Shown here: positions 30,223-40,356 of the stretch, piece after piece | Position numbering within the stretch: the stretch's first letter is position 1 | Layout: each line of letters starts with the position of its first letter | Source of the DNA: Aurantimonas coralicida DSM 14790 | GTDB taxonomy: Bacteria > Pseudomonadota > Alphaproteobacteria > Rhizobiales > Rhizobiaceae | Assembly (NCBI RefSeq): GCF_000421645.1 | Contig: NZ_ATXK01000008.1 | Location: forward strand, 1 to 64,000 | DNA length: 64,000 bases | Reading direction: 5' to 3' | Translations under genes and position numbers: made by a program | Notes under the pieces: model-generated | What the model was told of the DNA's origin: nothing | The model's database searches: none | What the model saw: only the letters and a program-made list of their open reading frames with translations

Positions 30223-31313
30223 TGACTGCTGCTCTCGGGGGGCGCCGGTACGTCGTCGGACACACGCAGGTGAAAGTTTTCCAGGTCGGCTTCGATCTTC
30301 TCGCGCAGGCCGTGCCGGGCCATCGCATGGGCGAGATCGATCGCCGCCGCGATGCCTTCGGCGTCGGTCCCGCCATGGCTCTTGATGACGATGCCGTTGA
30401 GGCCGAGGAAGACGCCGCCATTGACCTTGCGCGGATCCATCTTGTCGCGCAGCCGCTGGAAGGCGCTGCGGGCGAGCAGATAGCCGGCGCGGGCCATCCA
30501 GGTCCGGTTCATCGCCGCCTTCAGATAGGCGCTGATCTGCCGGGCGGTGCCCTCGGCGGTCTTCAGGGCGATGTTGCCGGTGAAGCCCTCGGTCACCACC
30601 ACGTCCACGGTTCCCTGTCCCAGATCGTCGCCCTCGACGAAGCCGCGATAGTCGATACCCGGGATCGGCGTCTCCTTGAGCAGGCGCCCCGCCTCGCGGA
30701 TCTCGTCCTGGCCCTTCACCTCCTCGACGCCGATATTGAGGAGGCCGACCGTCGGCCGCTCGACGCCGAAGAGCGCGCGCGCCATGGCGCCGCCCATCAT
30801 CGAGAAATCGATCAGCTGCTGGGCGTCGGCGCCGATCGTGGCGCCCACGTCCAGAACGATGCTCTCGCCGCGCAGGGTCGGCCAGATCGCCGCGATGGCC
30901 GGGCGCTCGATATTGGCCATGGTGCGCAGGCAGAATTTCGCCATCGCCATCAGGGCGCCGGTGTTGCCGGCCGAGACCGCGACGTCCGCCTCATGGGTCT
31001 TCACCGCCTCGATGGCGCGCCACATGGACGATTTGTACCGCCCCTGCCGCAGCGCCTGGGACGGCTTGTCATCCATGCGGATGGAGATCTCGCAATGGTG
31101 GAAGGTCGAGGCCGCCTTCAGTTCGGGATGCTGGTCGAGCACCGGCAGCACCGCCTCGCTCTGACCGAACAGCACGAACCGCGTGCCCGGATGCCGCTGG
31201 AGCGCGATGGCAGCTCCCGGCAAGACGACGGAAGGGCCGTGGTCGCCGCCCATGGCGTCGACCGAAATCGTGATACCAGTGTTTGAAATCAATGGTCTCT
31301 CGCCTTTGCGCAC
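30219..31313 (-). CDS. plsX: Phosphate acyltransferase PlsX
   Basis: An enzyme of up to 364 residues that makes acyl-phosphate from acyl-ACP for phospholipid synthesis. The N-terminal motif [19 protein letters not shown] and the later [14 protein letters not shown] and [14 protein letters not shown] are diagnostic. Two starts are possible: GTG 31313, or TTG 31292, which has GGCGAGAG just upstream and begins seven codons later. It sits 67 bp after yceD and overlaps fabH. No rpmF (ribosomal L32) lies between yceD and plsX, as it does in gammaproteobacteria. Confidence 0.96.
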   Translation of the reverse strand: MRKGERPLISNTGITISVDAMGGDHGPSVVLPGAAIALQRHPGTRFVLFGQSEAVLPVLDQHPELKAASTFHHCEISIRMDDKPSQALRQGRYKSSMWRAIEAVKTHEADVAVSAGNTGALMAMAKFCLRTMANIERPAIAAIWPTLRGESIVLDVGATIGADAQQLIDFSMMGGAMARALFGVERPTVGLLNIGVEEVKGQDEIREAGRLLKETPIPGIDYRGFVEGDDLGQGTVDVVVTEGFTGNIALKTAEGTARQISAYLKAAMNRTWMARAGYLLARSAFQRLRDKMDPRKVNGGVFLGLNGIVIKSHGGTDAEGIAAAIDLAHAMARHGLREKIEADLENFHLRVSDDVPAPPESSSQ

Positions 31314-31380
31314 GGCGTCCTGGCCGCGCGGCGCGAAGATATCGGTTTACGCGTGAACAGCAACCGCCGAATTGAAACAG

Positions 31381-31962
31381 TCATTCGCCCTTGGCGTCCT
31401 TGGTCTCGCGCGGCACCAGGGTGGTGAGCACGTCGAAGGCCGAGCGGACGCCCGCCTTGGGGTCGGGATCGGTGTCGACGGCCTCGAAGGCGACGTCGGA
31501 TTCGCGCGGATAGGGATCGAGCCCCAGCGACACCGCTTCCATCAGGAACGGCCCGACGTCGATCTGCGGTCCACGGAAGGTCTCCGGCGGGTCCTCGCTT
31601 TCCAGATCGACATGGATCTCGTTCTCGCCGGTCTGGGGCACCGGCGCCAGCCGCGAGCCTTCCGGCACGAAGGTGGTTTCGAACGCCTCGTTCAGCGCCT
31701 GGCTGACCGGCTCCAGCGTCACGACGCTCTCCTGGACCAAGGTGGCGCGCAGGCTGCCCTTCACCTTCACCCCTTCGCCGCGCCAGCGCGAGGCGGTGAG
31801 GTCGGCCCGCAGCTCGCGAACCTCCAAGATATCGAGATGCCGGGCCAGCGCGGCACGCTCGGCCTCGTTCGCCTCGTAGTGGATCTCGAGGCCGTCGCGC
31901 GGCAGCTTCTCGGCGGCGATGTGAAGTCGGATCGGGTCGGGCCCGGTCTGCGGATTGCTCAT
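31381..31962 (-). CDS. YceD/DUF177 family protein
   Basis: A 193-residue cytoplasmic protein of the DUF177 family. YceD in E. coli and its plant relatives are linked to 23S rRNA accumulation. Family features are the SASRWRGEG-like segment (DLTASRWRGEGVKVKG), the central acidic stretch around VDLESEDPPETF, then IDVGPFLMEAVSLGLDPYPR. It overlaps the CBP3-type gene upstream by 4 bp (ATGA at 31959) and precedes plsX, the usual alphaproteobacterial order. Confidence 0.88.
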   Translation of the reverse strand: MSNPQTGPDPIRLHIAAEKLPRDGLEIHYEANEAERAALARHLDILEVRELRADLTASRWRGEGVKVKGSLRATLVQESVVTLEPVSQALNEAFETTFVPEGSRLAPVPQTGENEIHVDLESEDPPETFRGPQIDVGPFLMEAVSLGLDPYPRESDVAFEAVDTDPDPKAGVRSAFDVLTTLVPRETKDAKGE

Positions 31963-32498
31963 GGTCTGGTCCCTGGTTGGAGCGTGCCGGCCAGGATCGT
32001 CTCGGCCGCGATCGCTCCAAATCGCTCGTTTTCCGCCATCATGTAGGTCGCAAGGCGCGCGCTTGCATCCTCCGGCGCATCCGCCGGCACCGCCCGGCCT
32101 TTCAGGCCAGCCGAAAGGGCCGCCGCGTCGCCAGCGTCGAGCGCGGCATCATAGACCGACACCCGCTCGTAGAAGACGCCGGCCAGCTTGCGCATGCGCT
32201 TGGGCACGGACGGATCGCCGACGCCGAGTTCGCGGATCGAATCCTCGATGTCGGTGATGAAGCGATCGACCACCTCCTGCGCCAGCGGCCGCAGGGTCGG
32301 CTCGTCCCGGCAGCGCCGCAGGAACAGGAAGACGTGCACCGACAGCGCCTCGAAGCGTCCCATCACCGTGTCGGGAATAGCGCAGGCGAGATAGAGGTCG
32401 TCCTGGCGCGACCGGATCACCAGCGCGGCGTAGAGATCGTCGACGACCTCGCGGTTGCGCGCCTTGAGACGACGGTTGGCTCTGAAACGTTGAAACAT
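31959..32498 (-). CDS. Ubiquinol-cytochrome c chaperone family protein (CBP3-like)
   Basis: A 179-residue protein of the CBP3/ubiquinol-cytochrome c chaperone family, which in mitochondria helps cytochrome b maturation of the bc1 complex. Characteristic segments are VVDDLYAALVIRSRQ, DTVMGRFEALSVHVFLFLRR and VVDRFITDIEDSIRELGVGD. It has no signal peptide. It is co-oriented with and overlaps yceD, an arrangement seen across alphaproteobacteria. A bacterial role in respiratory complex assembly is inferred from the family. Confidence 0.88.
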   Translation of the reverse strand: MFQRFRANRRLKARNREVVDDLYAALVIRSRQDDLYLACAIPDTVMGRFEALSVHVFLFLRRCRDEPTLRPLAQEVVDRFITDIEDSIRELGVGDPSVPKRMRKLAGVFYERVSVYDAALDAGDAAALSAGLKGRAVPADAPEDASARLATYMMAENERFGAIAAETILAGTLQPGTRP

Positions 32499-32712
32499 TG
32501 CTGGGCCGATCGATGGCTACACTGCCACGGGCGGTGCCACAGCGCCGGATCGATTGCAACGCTCCCGCAGGTGCTTTACCAAAACGCATCCGCCGCGCTC
32601 GCGCGTCAGCCGGAGGCGTCCGCTTGCGGACATCCCGCCGGCCGGCACTCCCGCGTCGCGGCAACGGACCTGCCAGCCGCGTATCGGCGATGGCCTCAAG
32701 GAGTAAGACAGC

Positions 32713-33177
32713 GTGAAGCCTTCCGTCCGACTCAAGCGCCCTCTCCTCGCCTCGGCCGCCGTTCTGGCCGCACTGGCCCTGTCGAACTGCACGACCAGCG
32801 AAGTGCTGACCCAGGGCTACGTGATCGACGAAAAGACCGTCGAACTCGTGCCGGTCGGCTCGAGCCGCGAACAGGTGCTGCTGGCACTGGGCTCGCCCTC
32901 GACCACGGCGACCTTCGACAACGAGGTGTTCTACTACATCTCGCAGAAGCGGGTCCGGCCGGTCGCCTTCATGAAGCCGCAGCTCGTCGACCAGCGCGTC
33001 CTATCGGTCTATTTCGACGGCGAGGGCCGGGTCGAGCGCATCGCCAATTACGGCCTGCAGGACGGCCAGCCCTTCGACTTCATCTCGCGCACCACGCCGA
33101 CCGGCGGTCAGGACCGCACCTTCCTCGGCCAGATCCTGTCCGATACCGGCAGCGGCTCGCCGGGCCCGAACCTCTAG
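32713..33177 (+). CDS. bamE: Outer-membrane assembly lipoprotein BamE (SmpA/OmlA)
   Basis: A 154-residue lipoprotein. The signal peptide ends in the lipobox LSNC near residue 26 (ALALSNCTTSEVL). The SmpA/OmlA domain follows, with VPVGSSREQVLLALGSPST and later VLSVYFDGEGRVERIANYGLQDG. BamE helps the Bam complex insert beta-barrel proteins in the outer membrane. The start is GTG at 32713 with an AAGGAG site 10 bases upstream. It is divergent from the CBP3-like gene and ends before a strong bidirectional terminator. Confidence 0.93.
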   Translation: MKPSVRLKRPLLASAAVLAALALSNCTTSEVLTQGYVIDEKTVELVPVGSSREQVLLALGSPSTTATFDNEVFYYISQKRVRPVAFMKPQLVDQRVLSVYFDGEGRVERIANYGLQDGQPFDFISRTTPTGGQDRTFLGQILSDTGSGSPGPNL

Positions 33178-33207
33178 GGTTTGCCGAGACCGCTACCGCG
33201 TCACCGA

Positions 33208-33241
33208 AAAGGCCCCGCAGGTTTTCGCCTGCGGGGCCTTT
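33208..33241. terminator. Bidirectional Rho-independent terminator (bamE / hppA)
   Basis: A 14-bp perfect stem, AAAGGCCCCGCAGG pairing with CCTGCGGGGCCTTT, with the 6-nt loop TTTTCG. T-rich DNA follows on the plus strand (TTTCTTGTTT), and A-rich DNA precedes it, which gives a T run on the minus strand. It lies between the convergent genes bamE and hppA and can end both. Confidence 0.9.
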
Positions 33242-33262
33242 CTTGTTTCGGCTCAGCCGCGA

Positions 33263-35413
33263 TCAGTTGTGCGCCAGCACCGCGAGCAGCAGCAGCGCGA
33301 CGATGTTGGTGATCTTGATCGCCGGATTGACCGCCGGTCCGGCCGTATCCTTGTAGGGATCACCCACCGTGTCGCCGGTCACCGAGGCCTTGTGGGCGTC
33401 GGAGCCTTTCTCGTGACGCACGCCTGCGCTGTCCACGAAGCCGTCCTCGAAGGACTTCTTGGCATTGTCCCAGGCCCCGCCACCGGAGGTCATCGAGATG
33501 GCGACGAAGATGCCGGTGACGATGACACCGAGCAGCATCGCGCCCACCGCCGAGAACGCCTGGCTCTTGTCGGCGATCAGATAGACGCCGAAATACACCA
33601 CGATCGGCGCGAGCACCGGTAGCAGCGACGGCACGATCATCTCGCGGATCGCCGATTTGGTCAGCAGGTCGACGGCCCGTGCATAGTCCGGCCGCTCGGT
33701 GCCGGCCATGATGCCCGGCTTCTCGCGGAACTGCCGACGCACCTCGTCCACCACAGAGCTCGCGGCGCGGCCGACGGCTGTCATGGCAATACCGCCGAAC
33801 AGGAACGGGATAAGGCCGCCGAGCAGCAGACCGACCACGACGAAGGGGTTGGTCAGGGCGAAATCCGGTTCCACGCCCCGGAAATACTCGAAGCCGTTGC
33901 CGGCATTCGCCTGCTCGACGAAATAGGCCAGATCGTAGTTGTAGGCCGCGAACAGCACCAGCGCGCCGAGACCGGCCGAGCCGATCGCGTAGCCCTTGGT
34001 GACCGCCTTCGTCGTGTTGCCGACAGCATCGAGCGCGTCGGTGGACTTGCGGACATCCGCCGGCAGGCCGGCCATTTCGGCAATGCCGCCGGCATTGTCG
34101 GTGACCGGACCGAAGGCGTCGAGCGCCACGATCATGCCGGCGATGCCGAGCATGGCCGTCACGGCGATGCCGGTGCCGTAGAGCCCGGCAAGCTGGAAGG
34201 TCGAGATGATGCCGGCGACGATGACGATCGTCGGCAGCGCCGTCGATTCCAGCGAGATGGCAAGGCCCTGGATGACGTTGGTGCCGTGGCCCGACACCGA
34301 CGCCTCGCTGATCGAGCGGACCGGCCGGAAGCCGACGCCTGTGTAGTACTCGGTAATCCAGACGATCAGGCCGGTCACCACGAGGCCGATGATGCCGCAG
34401 ACGAACAGGTTGAGACCGTTGATGGTCATGCCCGACGCTGCTTGACCGATGTCGCCGAAGCCGATGGTCGCCCAGGTGGCGACGGCGATGCCGACGATCG
34501 ACAGGAGCGTCGTCGCCCACAGGCCCTTGTAGAGCGCGCCCATGATCGAGCCGTTCGAACCGAGACGCACGAAGAACGTGCCGACGATCGAGGTCAGGAT
34601 GCAAGCACCGCCGATCGCCAGCGGGTAGATCATGACGCTTTCGATGATGTCGGTGCCGGCGAAGAAGATCGCGCCGAGCACCATGGTCGCGACGACGGTC
34701 ACGGCGTAGGTCTCGAACAGATCGGCTGCCATGCCGGCGCAGTCGCCGACATTGTCGCCCACATTATCGGCGATGGTCGCCGGGTTGCGCGGGTCGTCCT
34801 CGGGAATGCCGGCTTCCACTTTGCCGACGAGATCGCCGCCGACATCGGCGCCCTTGGTGAAGATGCCGCCGCCGAGGCGGGCGAAGATCGAGATCAGCGA
34901 GGCGCCGAAGCCGAGCGAGACCAGCGAGTCGATGACCGTGCGATCGGACACGTCGAGGCCGATCCAGACCGTCAGGACGTAGAAATACACGGTGACGCCG
35001 AGAAGCGCGAGACCGGCAACCAGAAGGCCGGTGATGGCGCCGGACTTGAAGGCGATGCCGAGGCCGAGGCTGAGCGAGCGCGAGCAGGCCTGCGCCGTGC
35101 GCACATTGGCCCGGACCGAGACGTTCATGCCGATAAAGCCGGCCAGACCGGACAGGACCGCGCCGATGACGAAGCCGACCGCCGCGTAGATCGACAGGAG
35201 CAGCGCGGTGACGATCGCCACGACCACGCCGACAATGGCGATCGTCGTGTACTGGCGGGCGAGATAGGCCTGGGCACCTTCGCGGATGGCCCCGGCGATT
35301 TCCTGCATCCGGGCATTGCCCTGGTCGGCCGCAAGGACCGATCGCGTCGCCCAGCCCGCATAGGCAAGAGCCAGCAGCCCGCACAGGGCCACCACTATGA
35401 GAATTGTCGGCAT
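33263..35413 (-). CDS. hppA: H+-translocating pyrophosphatase, K+-independent type
   Basis: A 716-residue membrane pump with about 16 helices that uses pyrophosphate hydrolysis to move protons. The substrate site [22 protein letters not shown] and [17 protein letters not shown] are intact, as is [16 protein letters not shown]. Residue 469 is Lys in [18 protein letters not shown]+-dependent pumps have Ala there, so this is the K+-independent class, common in alphaproteobacteria. The ATG at 35413 begins the first helix; the longer frame is not needed. The gene stands alone, ending at the shared terminator. Confidence 0.96.
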   Translation of the reverse strand: MPTILIVVALCGLLALAYAGWATRSVLAADQGNARMQEIAGAIREGAQAYLARQYTTIAIVGVVVAIVTALLLSIYAAVGFVIGAVLSGLAGFIGMNVSVRANVRTAQACSRSLSLGLGIAFKSGAITGLLVAGLALLGVTVYFYVLTVWIGLDVSDRTVIDSLVSLGFGASLISIFARLGGGIFTKGADVGGDLVGKVEAGIPEDDPRNPATIADNVGDNVGDCAGMAADLFETYAVTVVATMVLGAIFFAGTDIIESVMIYPLAIGGACILTSIVGTFFVRLGSNGSIMGALYKGLWATTLLSIVGIAVATWATIGFGDIGQAASGMTINGLNLFVCGIIGLVVTGLIVWITEYYTGVGFRPVRSISEASVSGHGTNVIQGLAISLESTALPTIVIVAGIISTFQLAGLYGTGIAVTAMLGIAGMIVALDAFGPVTDNAGGIAEMAGLPADVRKSTDALDAVGNTTKAVTKGYAIGSAGLGALVLFAAYNYDLAYFVEQANAGNGFEYFRGVEPDFALTNPFVVVGLLLGGLIPFLFGGIAMTAVGRAASSVVDEVRRQFREKPGIMAGTERPDYARAVDLLTKSAIREMIVPSLLPVLAPIVVYFGVYLIADKSQAFSAVGAMLLGVIVTGIFVAISMTSGGGAWDNAKKSFEDGFVDSAGVRHEKGSDAHKASVTGDTVGDPYKDTAGPAVNPAIKITNIVALLLLAVLAHN

Positions 35414-35623
35414 GCTGTCCCCTCGATCCGTGCCGGTTTGGTCCGGCAATCTTCGATTGTTCTGCCGAAGACGGGGAAGGCTCCCCGCCTTGCCAAGCGG
35501 GTCGAGGTTATATGGAGTCGGCAAGCCGTCAAGCGCCGTGATCTTCGGCACGACGCGGTCGCGGTCAGGCCGGAATTCAGGCTCGTGTCCGTCCGGGCCG
35601 GACGGGCGCCCGGCACGAGGATC

Positions 35624-36868
35624 TCAGTCGGCGGCCGATTGCAGCGGCGCGAAGCGCGCCTGCAGGACGAGAACCACGAGACAGACCAGCACCACCGGGA
35701 AGACGACCATGTTCATCGTCTCCCATCCGGCGGCCACGAAGGTGCGCCCCGACAGGAAGGAGGCCAGCGAGACCGACGAGAACAGGACGAAGTCGTGCAA
35801 GCCTTGCGTCTTGTTCTTCTCGGACGGGCGATAGGTCTCCGCCACGATGGCGGTCGAACCGATGAAGCCGAAGTTCCAGCCGAGACCGAGCAGGATGAGG
35901 CCGGTCCAGAACTGCCAGACCGCGAGACCCGACAGGGAGACGGCGGCGCTAGCGGCCAGCAGCAGCAGGCCGGTCGCGACGATGCGTTCCTTGCCGAAGC
36001 GCTGGATCAGCCGGCCGGTGAAGAAGCTCGGACCGAACATCGCCAGGACATGCCACTGGATGCCGAGCGTGCTGATGTCCTTGGACAGGCCGCAGCCGAC
36101 CATGGCCAGCGGCGCGCCGGTCATCACGAAGCTCATCATGGCGAAGCTGCCGACACCGCAGCACAGGCCGGCCAGGAACCGCGGCTGCGCCACGACCGTC
36201 GCCAGCGGCCGCGCCGGCAGGAGATCGGCCGGATGCCCCTCGTCGGGACTGTCCGGAATGCGCAGGAAGGACAGGATGGCGGCGCCGGCAAGGCCCAGGA
36301 AGACCAGCCCGATGAACGCGCCGGCAAATTCCACCGGCAGGAACAGGTCGGCCGTATAGCGCACCGTCTGAGGGCCGATCACCGCGGCGAAGATGCCGCC
36401 GGCCAGGACGATCGAGATCGCCCGCGACTGGAACGAGCGGCGCGCGCCGTCGGTGGCGGCGAAGCGATATTGCTGGACGAAGGAGCCGCCGACGCCGATC
36501 AGCATCAGCGCGAAGGCGAACAGCCAGAAGCTTTCCTGGAAGAGCGCGGTCGCCGCGACGAGGCCGCCGGCCGAGGTGACCAGGGCCCCCGAGATGAAGC
36601 CGTAGCGCCGGCCGACGGCGCGCATCAGGGCGGCTGCCGGAAGTGCACCGAGGGCGACGCCGAGATTGTAGCCGGTCACCGGCAGGGTCGCGAGCGACTT
36701 GTCGGCCAGGAGAAGCCAGGAGCCGGCCAGGCCGCCGATCGAGATGGCGACGGGCCCGGAGGCGCCGCACAGCGCCTGTGCGGCGGCCAGGATGATGGCG
36801 TTGCGACGGACGGTCTTTTCGCCGAGCACCGGCCCGGGGGCTGGCGTTCTGGCGACCGGGGCGCTCAC
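35624..36868 (-). CDS. MFS transporter, substrate unknown
   Basis: A 414-residue protein with about twelve hydrophobic helices and the MFS loop motif between helices 2 and 3 ([17 protein letters not shown]). It has no domain for substrate recognition that I can read. It overlaps the nusB stop by 4 bp at 36865, so it is the last gene of the riboflavin/nusB operon. That position is usually taken by thiL in alphaproteobacteria. A role in vitamin or drug transport is possible but not shown. Confidence 0.85.
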   Translation of the reverse strand: MSAPVARTPAPGPVLGEKTVRRNAIILAAAQALCGASGPVAISIGGLAGSWLLLADKSLATLPVTGYNLGVALGALPAAALMRAVGRRYGFISGALVTSAGGLVAATALFQESFWLFAFALMLIGVGGSFVQQYRFAATDGARRSFQSRAISIVLAGGIFAAVIGPQTVRYTADLFLPVEFAGAFIGLVFLGLAGAAILSFLRIPDSPDEGHPADLLPARPLATVVAQPRFLAGLCCGVGSFAMMSFVMTGAPLAMVGCGLSKDISTLGIQWHVLAMFGPSFFTGRLIQRFGKERIVATGLLLLAASAAVSLSGLAVWQFWTGLILLGLGWNFGFIGSTAIVAETYRPSEKNKTQGLHDFVLFSSVSLASFLSGRTFVAAGWETMNMVVFPVVLVCLVVLVLQARFAPLQSAAD

Positions 36869-37398
36869 GCCGAGGGCTCACCGCCGGCTGCGCCGCGACG
36901 CGCGGTCCGGGTCTCGCCGGGCTTCTCGGCCCGTACGCGGCGCGCCACGCGGTCGAGCACGGCATTGACCAGGCCGGGTTCGTCGCCGGTGTAGAAGGCC
37001 TTGGCGACGTCGATATATTCCGACACGATCACCGCGACCGGCACATCCTTGCGGTTGGACAATTCGTAGGTGCCCGCCCGCAGGATCGCCCGCAGGGTCG
37101 TGTCGATGCGCGACAGCGGCCAGTCGGTCGGCAGCGAGGCGTGGATCTTGGGATCGATCTCGGTCTGGCTGCGCACGACTCCGGACACCACGTCGCGGAA
37201 CCAGCCGGCATCGGCCTCGCGATAGGTCTCGCCGTCGATCTCGCTGCCCAGCCGGAAATTCTCGTATTCGGCGACGGTCTCCAGCAGCGCGGTGCCGCCG
37301 ACTTCCATCTGGTAGAGGGCCTGAACGGCCGCGAGCCGTGCCGCGCCGCGCTTGTTGGCCTGCTTGACCGGCCGCGCCTGAGGTTCGGAACTGGACAT
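36865..37398 (-). CDS. nusB: Transcription antitermination protein NusB
   Basis: A 177-residue RNA-binding protein. [20 protein letters not shown] and the C-terminal [31 protein letters not shown] are diagnostic of NusB. It works with NusE/S10 on boxA during rRNA transcription. The C-terminal extension of about 20 Arg/Gly-rich residues is longer than in E. coli. It follows ribH by only 2 bp, the normal pairing in many bacteria. Confidence 0.96.
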   Translation of the reverse strand: MSSSEPQARPVKQANKRGAARLAAVQALYQMEVGGTALLETVAEYENFRLGSEIDGETYREADAGWFRDVVSGVVRSQTEIDPKIHASLPTDWPLSRIDTTLRAILRAGTYELSNRKDVPVAVIVSEYIDVAKAFYTGDEPGLVNAVLDRVARRVRAEKPGETRTARRGAAGGEPSA

Positions 37399-37400
37399 GA

Positions 37401-37850
37401 TCAGGCTCCCATCCGCTCGCGCAGGGCAATCATCGCCAGCGCCGTACGGGCCGCGGCACCGCCCTTGTCCTTGCGCTTCGGGTCGGCCCGGTCGCGGGCC
37501 TGTTCCTCGTTCTCGACGGTCAGAATGCCGTTGCCGAGCGCGATCGACTCATGAACCGTCAGGTCGGTCAGCGCCCGGCCCGATTCATTCGACACCAGCT
37601 CGAAATGATAGGTCTCGCCGCGGATCACGCAGCCGAGTGCGACAAAGCCGTCATACTCGGTGCCCGATTCATCCGCTGCGCCGAGGGCGAAACCGATCGC
37701 GGCCGGAATTTCCAGCGCACCGGGAACGGTGACGACGTCGAAATCGGCGCCGGCTTCCGTCAGCGCCGCCGTCGCACCGTCCAGAAGGAGGTCTGCGATG
37801 GGGTCATAGAAGCGGGCCTCGACGACGAGGAGATTCAGCTTGGCAGCCAT
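37401..37850 (-). CDS. ribH: 6,7-dimethyl-8-ribityllumazine synthase
   Basis: A 149-residue lumazine synthase, the next-to-last step of riboflavin synthesis. It has the [13 protein letters not shown] start, [16 protein letters not shown], and [17 protein letters not shown] with the catalytic His82. Start ATG 37850 begins [15 protein letters not shown]; the longer frame lacks protein character. It lies between ribE (147 bp upstream) and nusB. No FMN riboswitch is visible in the 147-bp gap. Confidence 0.96.
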   Translation of the reverse strand: MAAKLNLLVVEARFYDPIADLLLDGATAALTEAGADFDVVTVPGALEIPAAIGFALGAADESGTEYDGFVALGCVIRGETYHFELVSNESGRALTDLTVHESIALGNGILTVENEEQARDRADPKRKDKGGAAARTALAMIALRERMGA

Positions 37851-37997
37851 TGCGGTATCCTTCGGGGAAGCGATGGCGTGGGTTACCCCTCGCGCGCCCT
37901 GCACGCAACAGGATGGAGGCGGCGAAAGCGTGTCGTGACGGGCAAAACCGGCAAAGACATGCAGAAAAGACGATAGGTCTTCGGCTCGCTCGGAGCC

Positions 37998-38615
37998 TCA
38001 GCTCTCCGCCGACCGTGCGCCGAACAGCCGTTCGGCATAGCGCGCGATCTGGTCGACCTCGAGATTCACCCTGTCGCCGGCTTTTCGCGTGCCCCAGGTG
38101 GTCACGTCCAGTGAGTGGCGGATCAGGAGAACGTCGAAGCGGTCGCCGTCGACGCCGTTCACCGTCAGCGAAGTGCCGTCGAGGCAGACGGAGCCCTTGC
38201 GGGCGATGAAGCGGCTGAGGTCGCCAGGCGCCTGCAGGGTGAAGCGGACGGCCTCGCCCTCCTCGGTGACGGTGACGATCTCCGCCTGCCCGTCCACGTG
38301 ACCCGAAACGAGATGCCCGCCGATCTCGTCGCCGATCTTCAGCGACCGCTCGAGATTGAGAGCGCTCCCCTCCTCCCAGCTTCCGGCCGTGGTCAGACGC
38401 AGCGCCTCCTCCCAGGCTTCCACCTCGAACCAGCGGTCGGCGTCGCCCGCCTGTGGCAGCGCCGTCACGGTCAGGCAGACGCCCGAGCAGGCGATGGATG
38501 CGCCCAGCGCGATCCCGGCCGGGTCGTATCGGGTGGCGACGCGGAAGCGGCGGCCGGCGTCGAGGCGCTCGGTGCGGACGATCCGGCCGACGTCGGTGAC
38601 GATCCCGGTGAACAT
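37998..38615 (-). CDS. ribE: Riboflavin synthase alpha chain
   Basis: A 205-residue protein made of two lumazine-binding barrels. It begins [12 protein letters not shown], has CSGVCLTV in the first barrel, and GHLVSGHVDGQAEI with DGTSLTVNGVDG in the second. It converts two molecules of lumazine to riboflavin and a pyrimidine. ATG 38615 abuts the ribD stop. The C-terminus ends with NLEVDQIARYAERLF, as usual. Confidence 0.95.
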   Translation of the reverse strand: MFTGIVTDVGRIVRTERLDAGRRFRVATRYDPAGIALGASIACSGVCLTVTALPQAGDADRWFEVEAWEEALRLTTAGSWEEGSALNLERSLKIGDEIGGHLVSGHVDGQAEIVTVTEEGEAVRFTLQAPGDLSRFIARKGSVCLDGTSLTVNGVDGDRFDVLLIRHSLDVTTWGTRKAGDRVNLEVDQIARYAERLFGARSAES

Positions 38616-39766
38616 CAGGCGGCCCTTCTCTCGAACTCGTACCAATGGTCGTCGCCGAAGCGATATTCGCGGACCAGGCGGAAGCGGCTGCGCGCCGTGG
38701 CGACGTCGATCGGCGCGCGCACGCCCTCCTCGCCGATCTCCACCGGCCCCTGCACCAGGATCAGCCGGTCGACAAGATCGCTGTCGAGGAAACTGGCGCC
38801 GGTCTCGGCACCGCCCTCCACCAGCACGCTCGCAACGCCCGTCGCCGCCAGATCCTCCAGCAGTTCGGGCAGTGCGATGCGGCCGGTCTCCGGATCAGCC
38901 TCGCAGGCGATGAACTGCACGCCCTGCCGGGCCAGCGCCGCCCGGCGTTCGGGATCGGCGCTGGCGAGGGTGGCGATCAGCGTCGGCGTCTCGGAGGCAG
39001 TGCGCGCGATGGTCAGCTCCGGTGGGGTCCGCAGCCGCGGATCGAGCACAATGCGGTTGGGCGACCGGTCGGCCATGCCCGGCAGACGGCAGTCGAGCCG
39101 CGGATCGTCTTCCTGCGCGGTCCCGGCGCCGATCAGAATCGTATCGTGGCGGGCCCGCGCCAGATGGGTCTGGGCGTCGGCGACCGCACCGGTGATCTTC
39201 ACCTGGCCGCCGCCGCGAATGCCGATCCGGCCATCGCGGGACAGCGCCATCTTCAAAAGGATTTCCGGGCGGCCCGCGCCGTGCCGTGTCAGATAGCCCG
39301 AGATGGGCGCGGCGGCTTCTGCGGCCATGACGCGCGGCGTGACCGACAATCCGCCGGCCCGCAGGATCGCGTGGCCGCGGCCGTCGACACGCGGGTCGGG
39401 ATCGGCCGCCGCCGAAACGACGCGCGTGATTCCCGCCGTCACCAGCGCCTCGGCGCAGGGTGGCGTGCGGCCGTGATGGGCGCAGGGCTCCAGCGTGACA
39501 TAGGCGGTGGCGCCGCGCGCAAGCTCACCGGCTTCGGCGAGCGCGCCCGTCTCAGCATGCGGCCGGCCGCCGATCGCGGTGACACCGCGCCCGACGATGC
39601 GCGGGCCGGTTCCGTCGTCGCGTACGATCAGCGTCGCGACGGAGGGGTTGGTCGCCGTGCGTCCGACATGGCGCTGGGCGTAGCGGATGGCGGCCGCCAT
39701 GAAGCGCCGGTCGACGTCGGTGGCCGGTCGTTCGGGGCTCGTCGTCAAAGTGCCCTGCCCGGTCAC
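38615..39766 (-). CDS. ribD: Bifunctional riboflavin deaminase/reductase
   Basis: A 383-residue enzyme with an N-terminal zinc deaminase (His70 and Glu72 in HAETGAL, Cys95 and Cys104 in [12 protein letters not shown]) and a C-terminal RibD reductase ([26 protein letters not shown]). It carries out the second and third steps of riboflavin synthesis. It starts with GTG at 39766, overlapping the nrdR stop by 4 bp (GTGA). Confidence 0.95.
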   Translation of the reverse strand: MTGQGTLTTSPERPATDVDRRFMAAAIRYAQRHVGRTATNPSVATLIVRDDGTGPRIVGRGVTAIGGRPHAETGALAEAGELARGATAYVTLEPCAHHGRTPPCAEALVTAGITRVVSAAADPDPRVDGRGHAILRAGGLSVTPRVMAAEAAAPISGYLTRHGAGRPEILLKMALSRDGRIGIRGGGQVKITGAVADAQTHLARARHDTILIGAGTAQEDDPRLDCRLPGMADRSPNRIVLDPRLRTPPELTIARTASETPTLIATLASADPERRAALARQGVQFIACEADPETGRIALPELLEDLAATGVASVLVEGGAETGASFLDSDLVDRLILVQGPVEIGEEGVRAPIDVATARSRFRLVREYRFGDDHWYEFERRAA

Positions 39767-40269
39767 GAGGGTGTCTCGTCGGGCGCGGTCTCGTCCTCGT
39801 CGATCGCCGCGGGGCCGTCGCCGCGTCCCAGCTCGCCGATCAGCGACTGGAAATCGCGAGCCTCGCGGAAATCGCGATAGACGGAGGCGAAGCGAACATA
39901 GGCCACGTCATCGAGCCCCTTCAGGGCTTCCATGACCATTTCGCCCAGCGCTTCGGACCGCACTTCCTGTTCGCCGGACTGCTCGAGCCGGCGCACGATG
40001 CCGGAGATCAGCCGCTCGACCCGGTCGGGATCGACGGAGCGCTTGCGCAGCGCCACCTCGACCGAACGGGCCAGCTTGTCGCGATCGAACGGCACCTTGC
40101 GGCCGGACTTCTTCAGCACCTGAAGCTCGCGGAGCTGAATGCGCTCGAAGGTCGTGAAGCGACCGTTGCAATCGGGACAGACGCGCCGGCGCCGGATCGT
40201 GCCGCCATCCTCGGCGGGGCGCGAATCCTTCACCTGACTGTCCTGCGAGCCGCAATAGGGACAGCGCAT
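39763..40269 (-). CDS. nrdR: Transcriptional repressor NrdR
   Basis: A 168-residue repressor of ribonucleotide reductase genes. The zinc ribbon uses CPYC (3-6) and CPDC (31-34) and is followed by [10 protein letters not shown]. The ATP-cone domain is at about 49-140 ([19 protein letters not shown]). It reads dATP/ATP levels and binds NrdR boxes. The acidic tail of about 20 residues is usual in Rhizobiales. It lies 87 bp after glyA, the typical order. Confidence 0.96.
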   Translation of the reverse strand: MRCPYCGSQDSQVKDSRPAEDGGTIRRRRVCPDCNGRFTTFERIQLRELQVLKKSGRKVPFDRDKLARSVEVALRKRSVDPDRVERLISGIVRRLEQSGEQEVRSEALGEMVMEALKGLDDVAYVRFASVYRDFREARDFQSLIGELGRGDGPAAIDEDETAPDETPS

Positions 40270-40356
40270 GGCACCTCTTCGATCCTGGAAGCGATCATGC
40301 GTGCTGATGGCCGCCGCGCATGATCCCTGGCTGGGCCGTGCCGGCCCGGGCGGCTG

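Noticed and set aside
34286-36994. 902-codon open frame on the plus strand
   Set aside because: Covers hppA and the MFS gene on the opposite strand; translation is an Arg/Asp/Gly/His mixture without structure.
37851-38000. FMN riboswitch near the riboflavin genes
   Set aside because: No AGGGTGAAATTC-like or other conserved FMN-element sequence is visible in the gap or before ribD.
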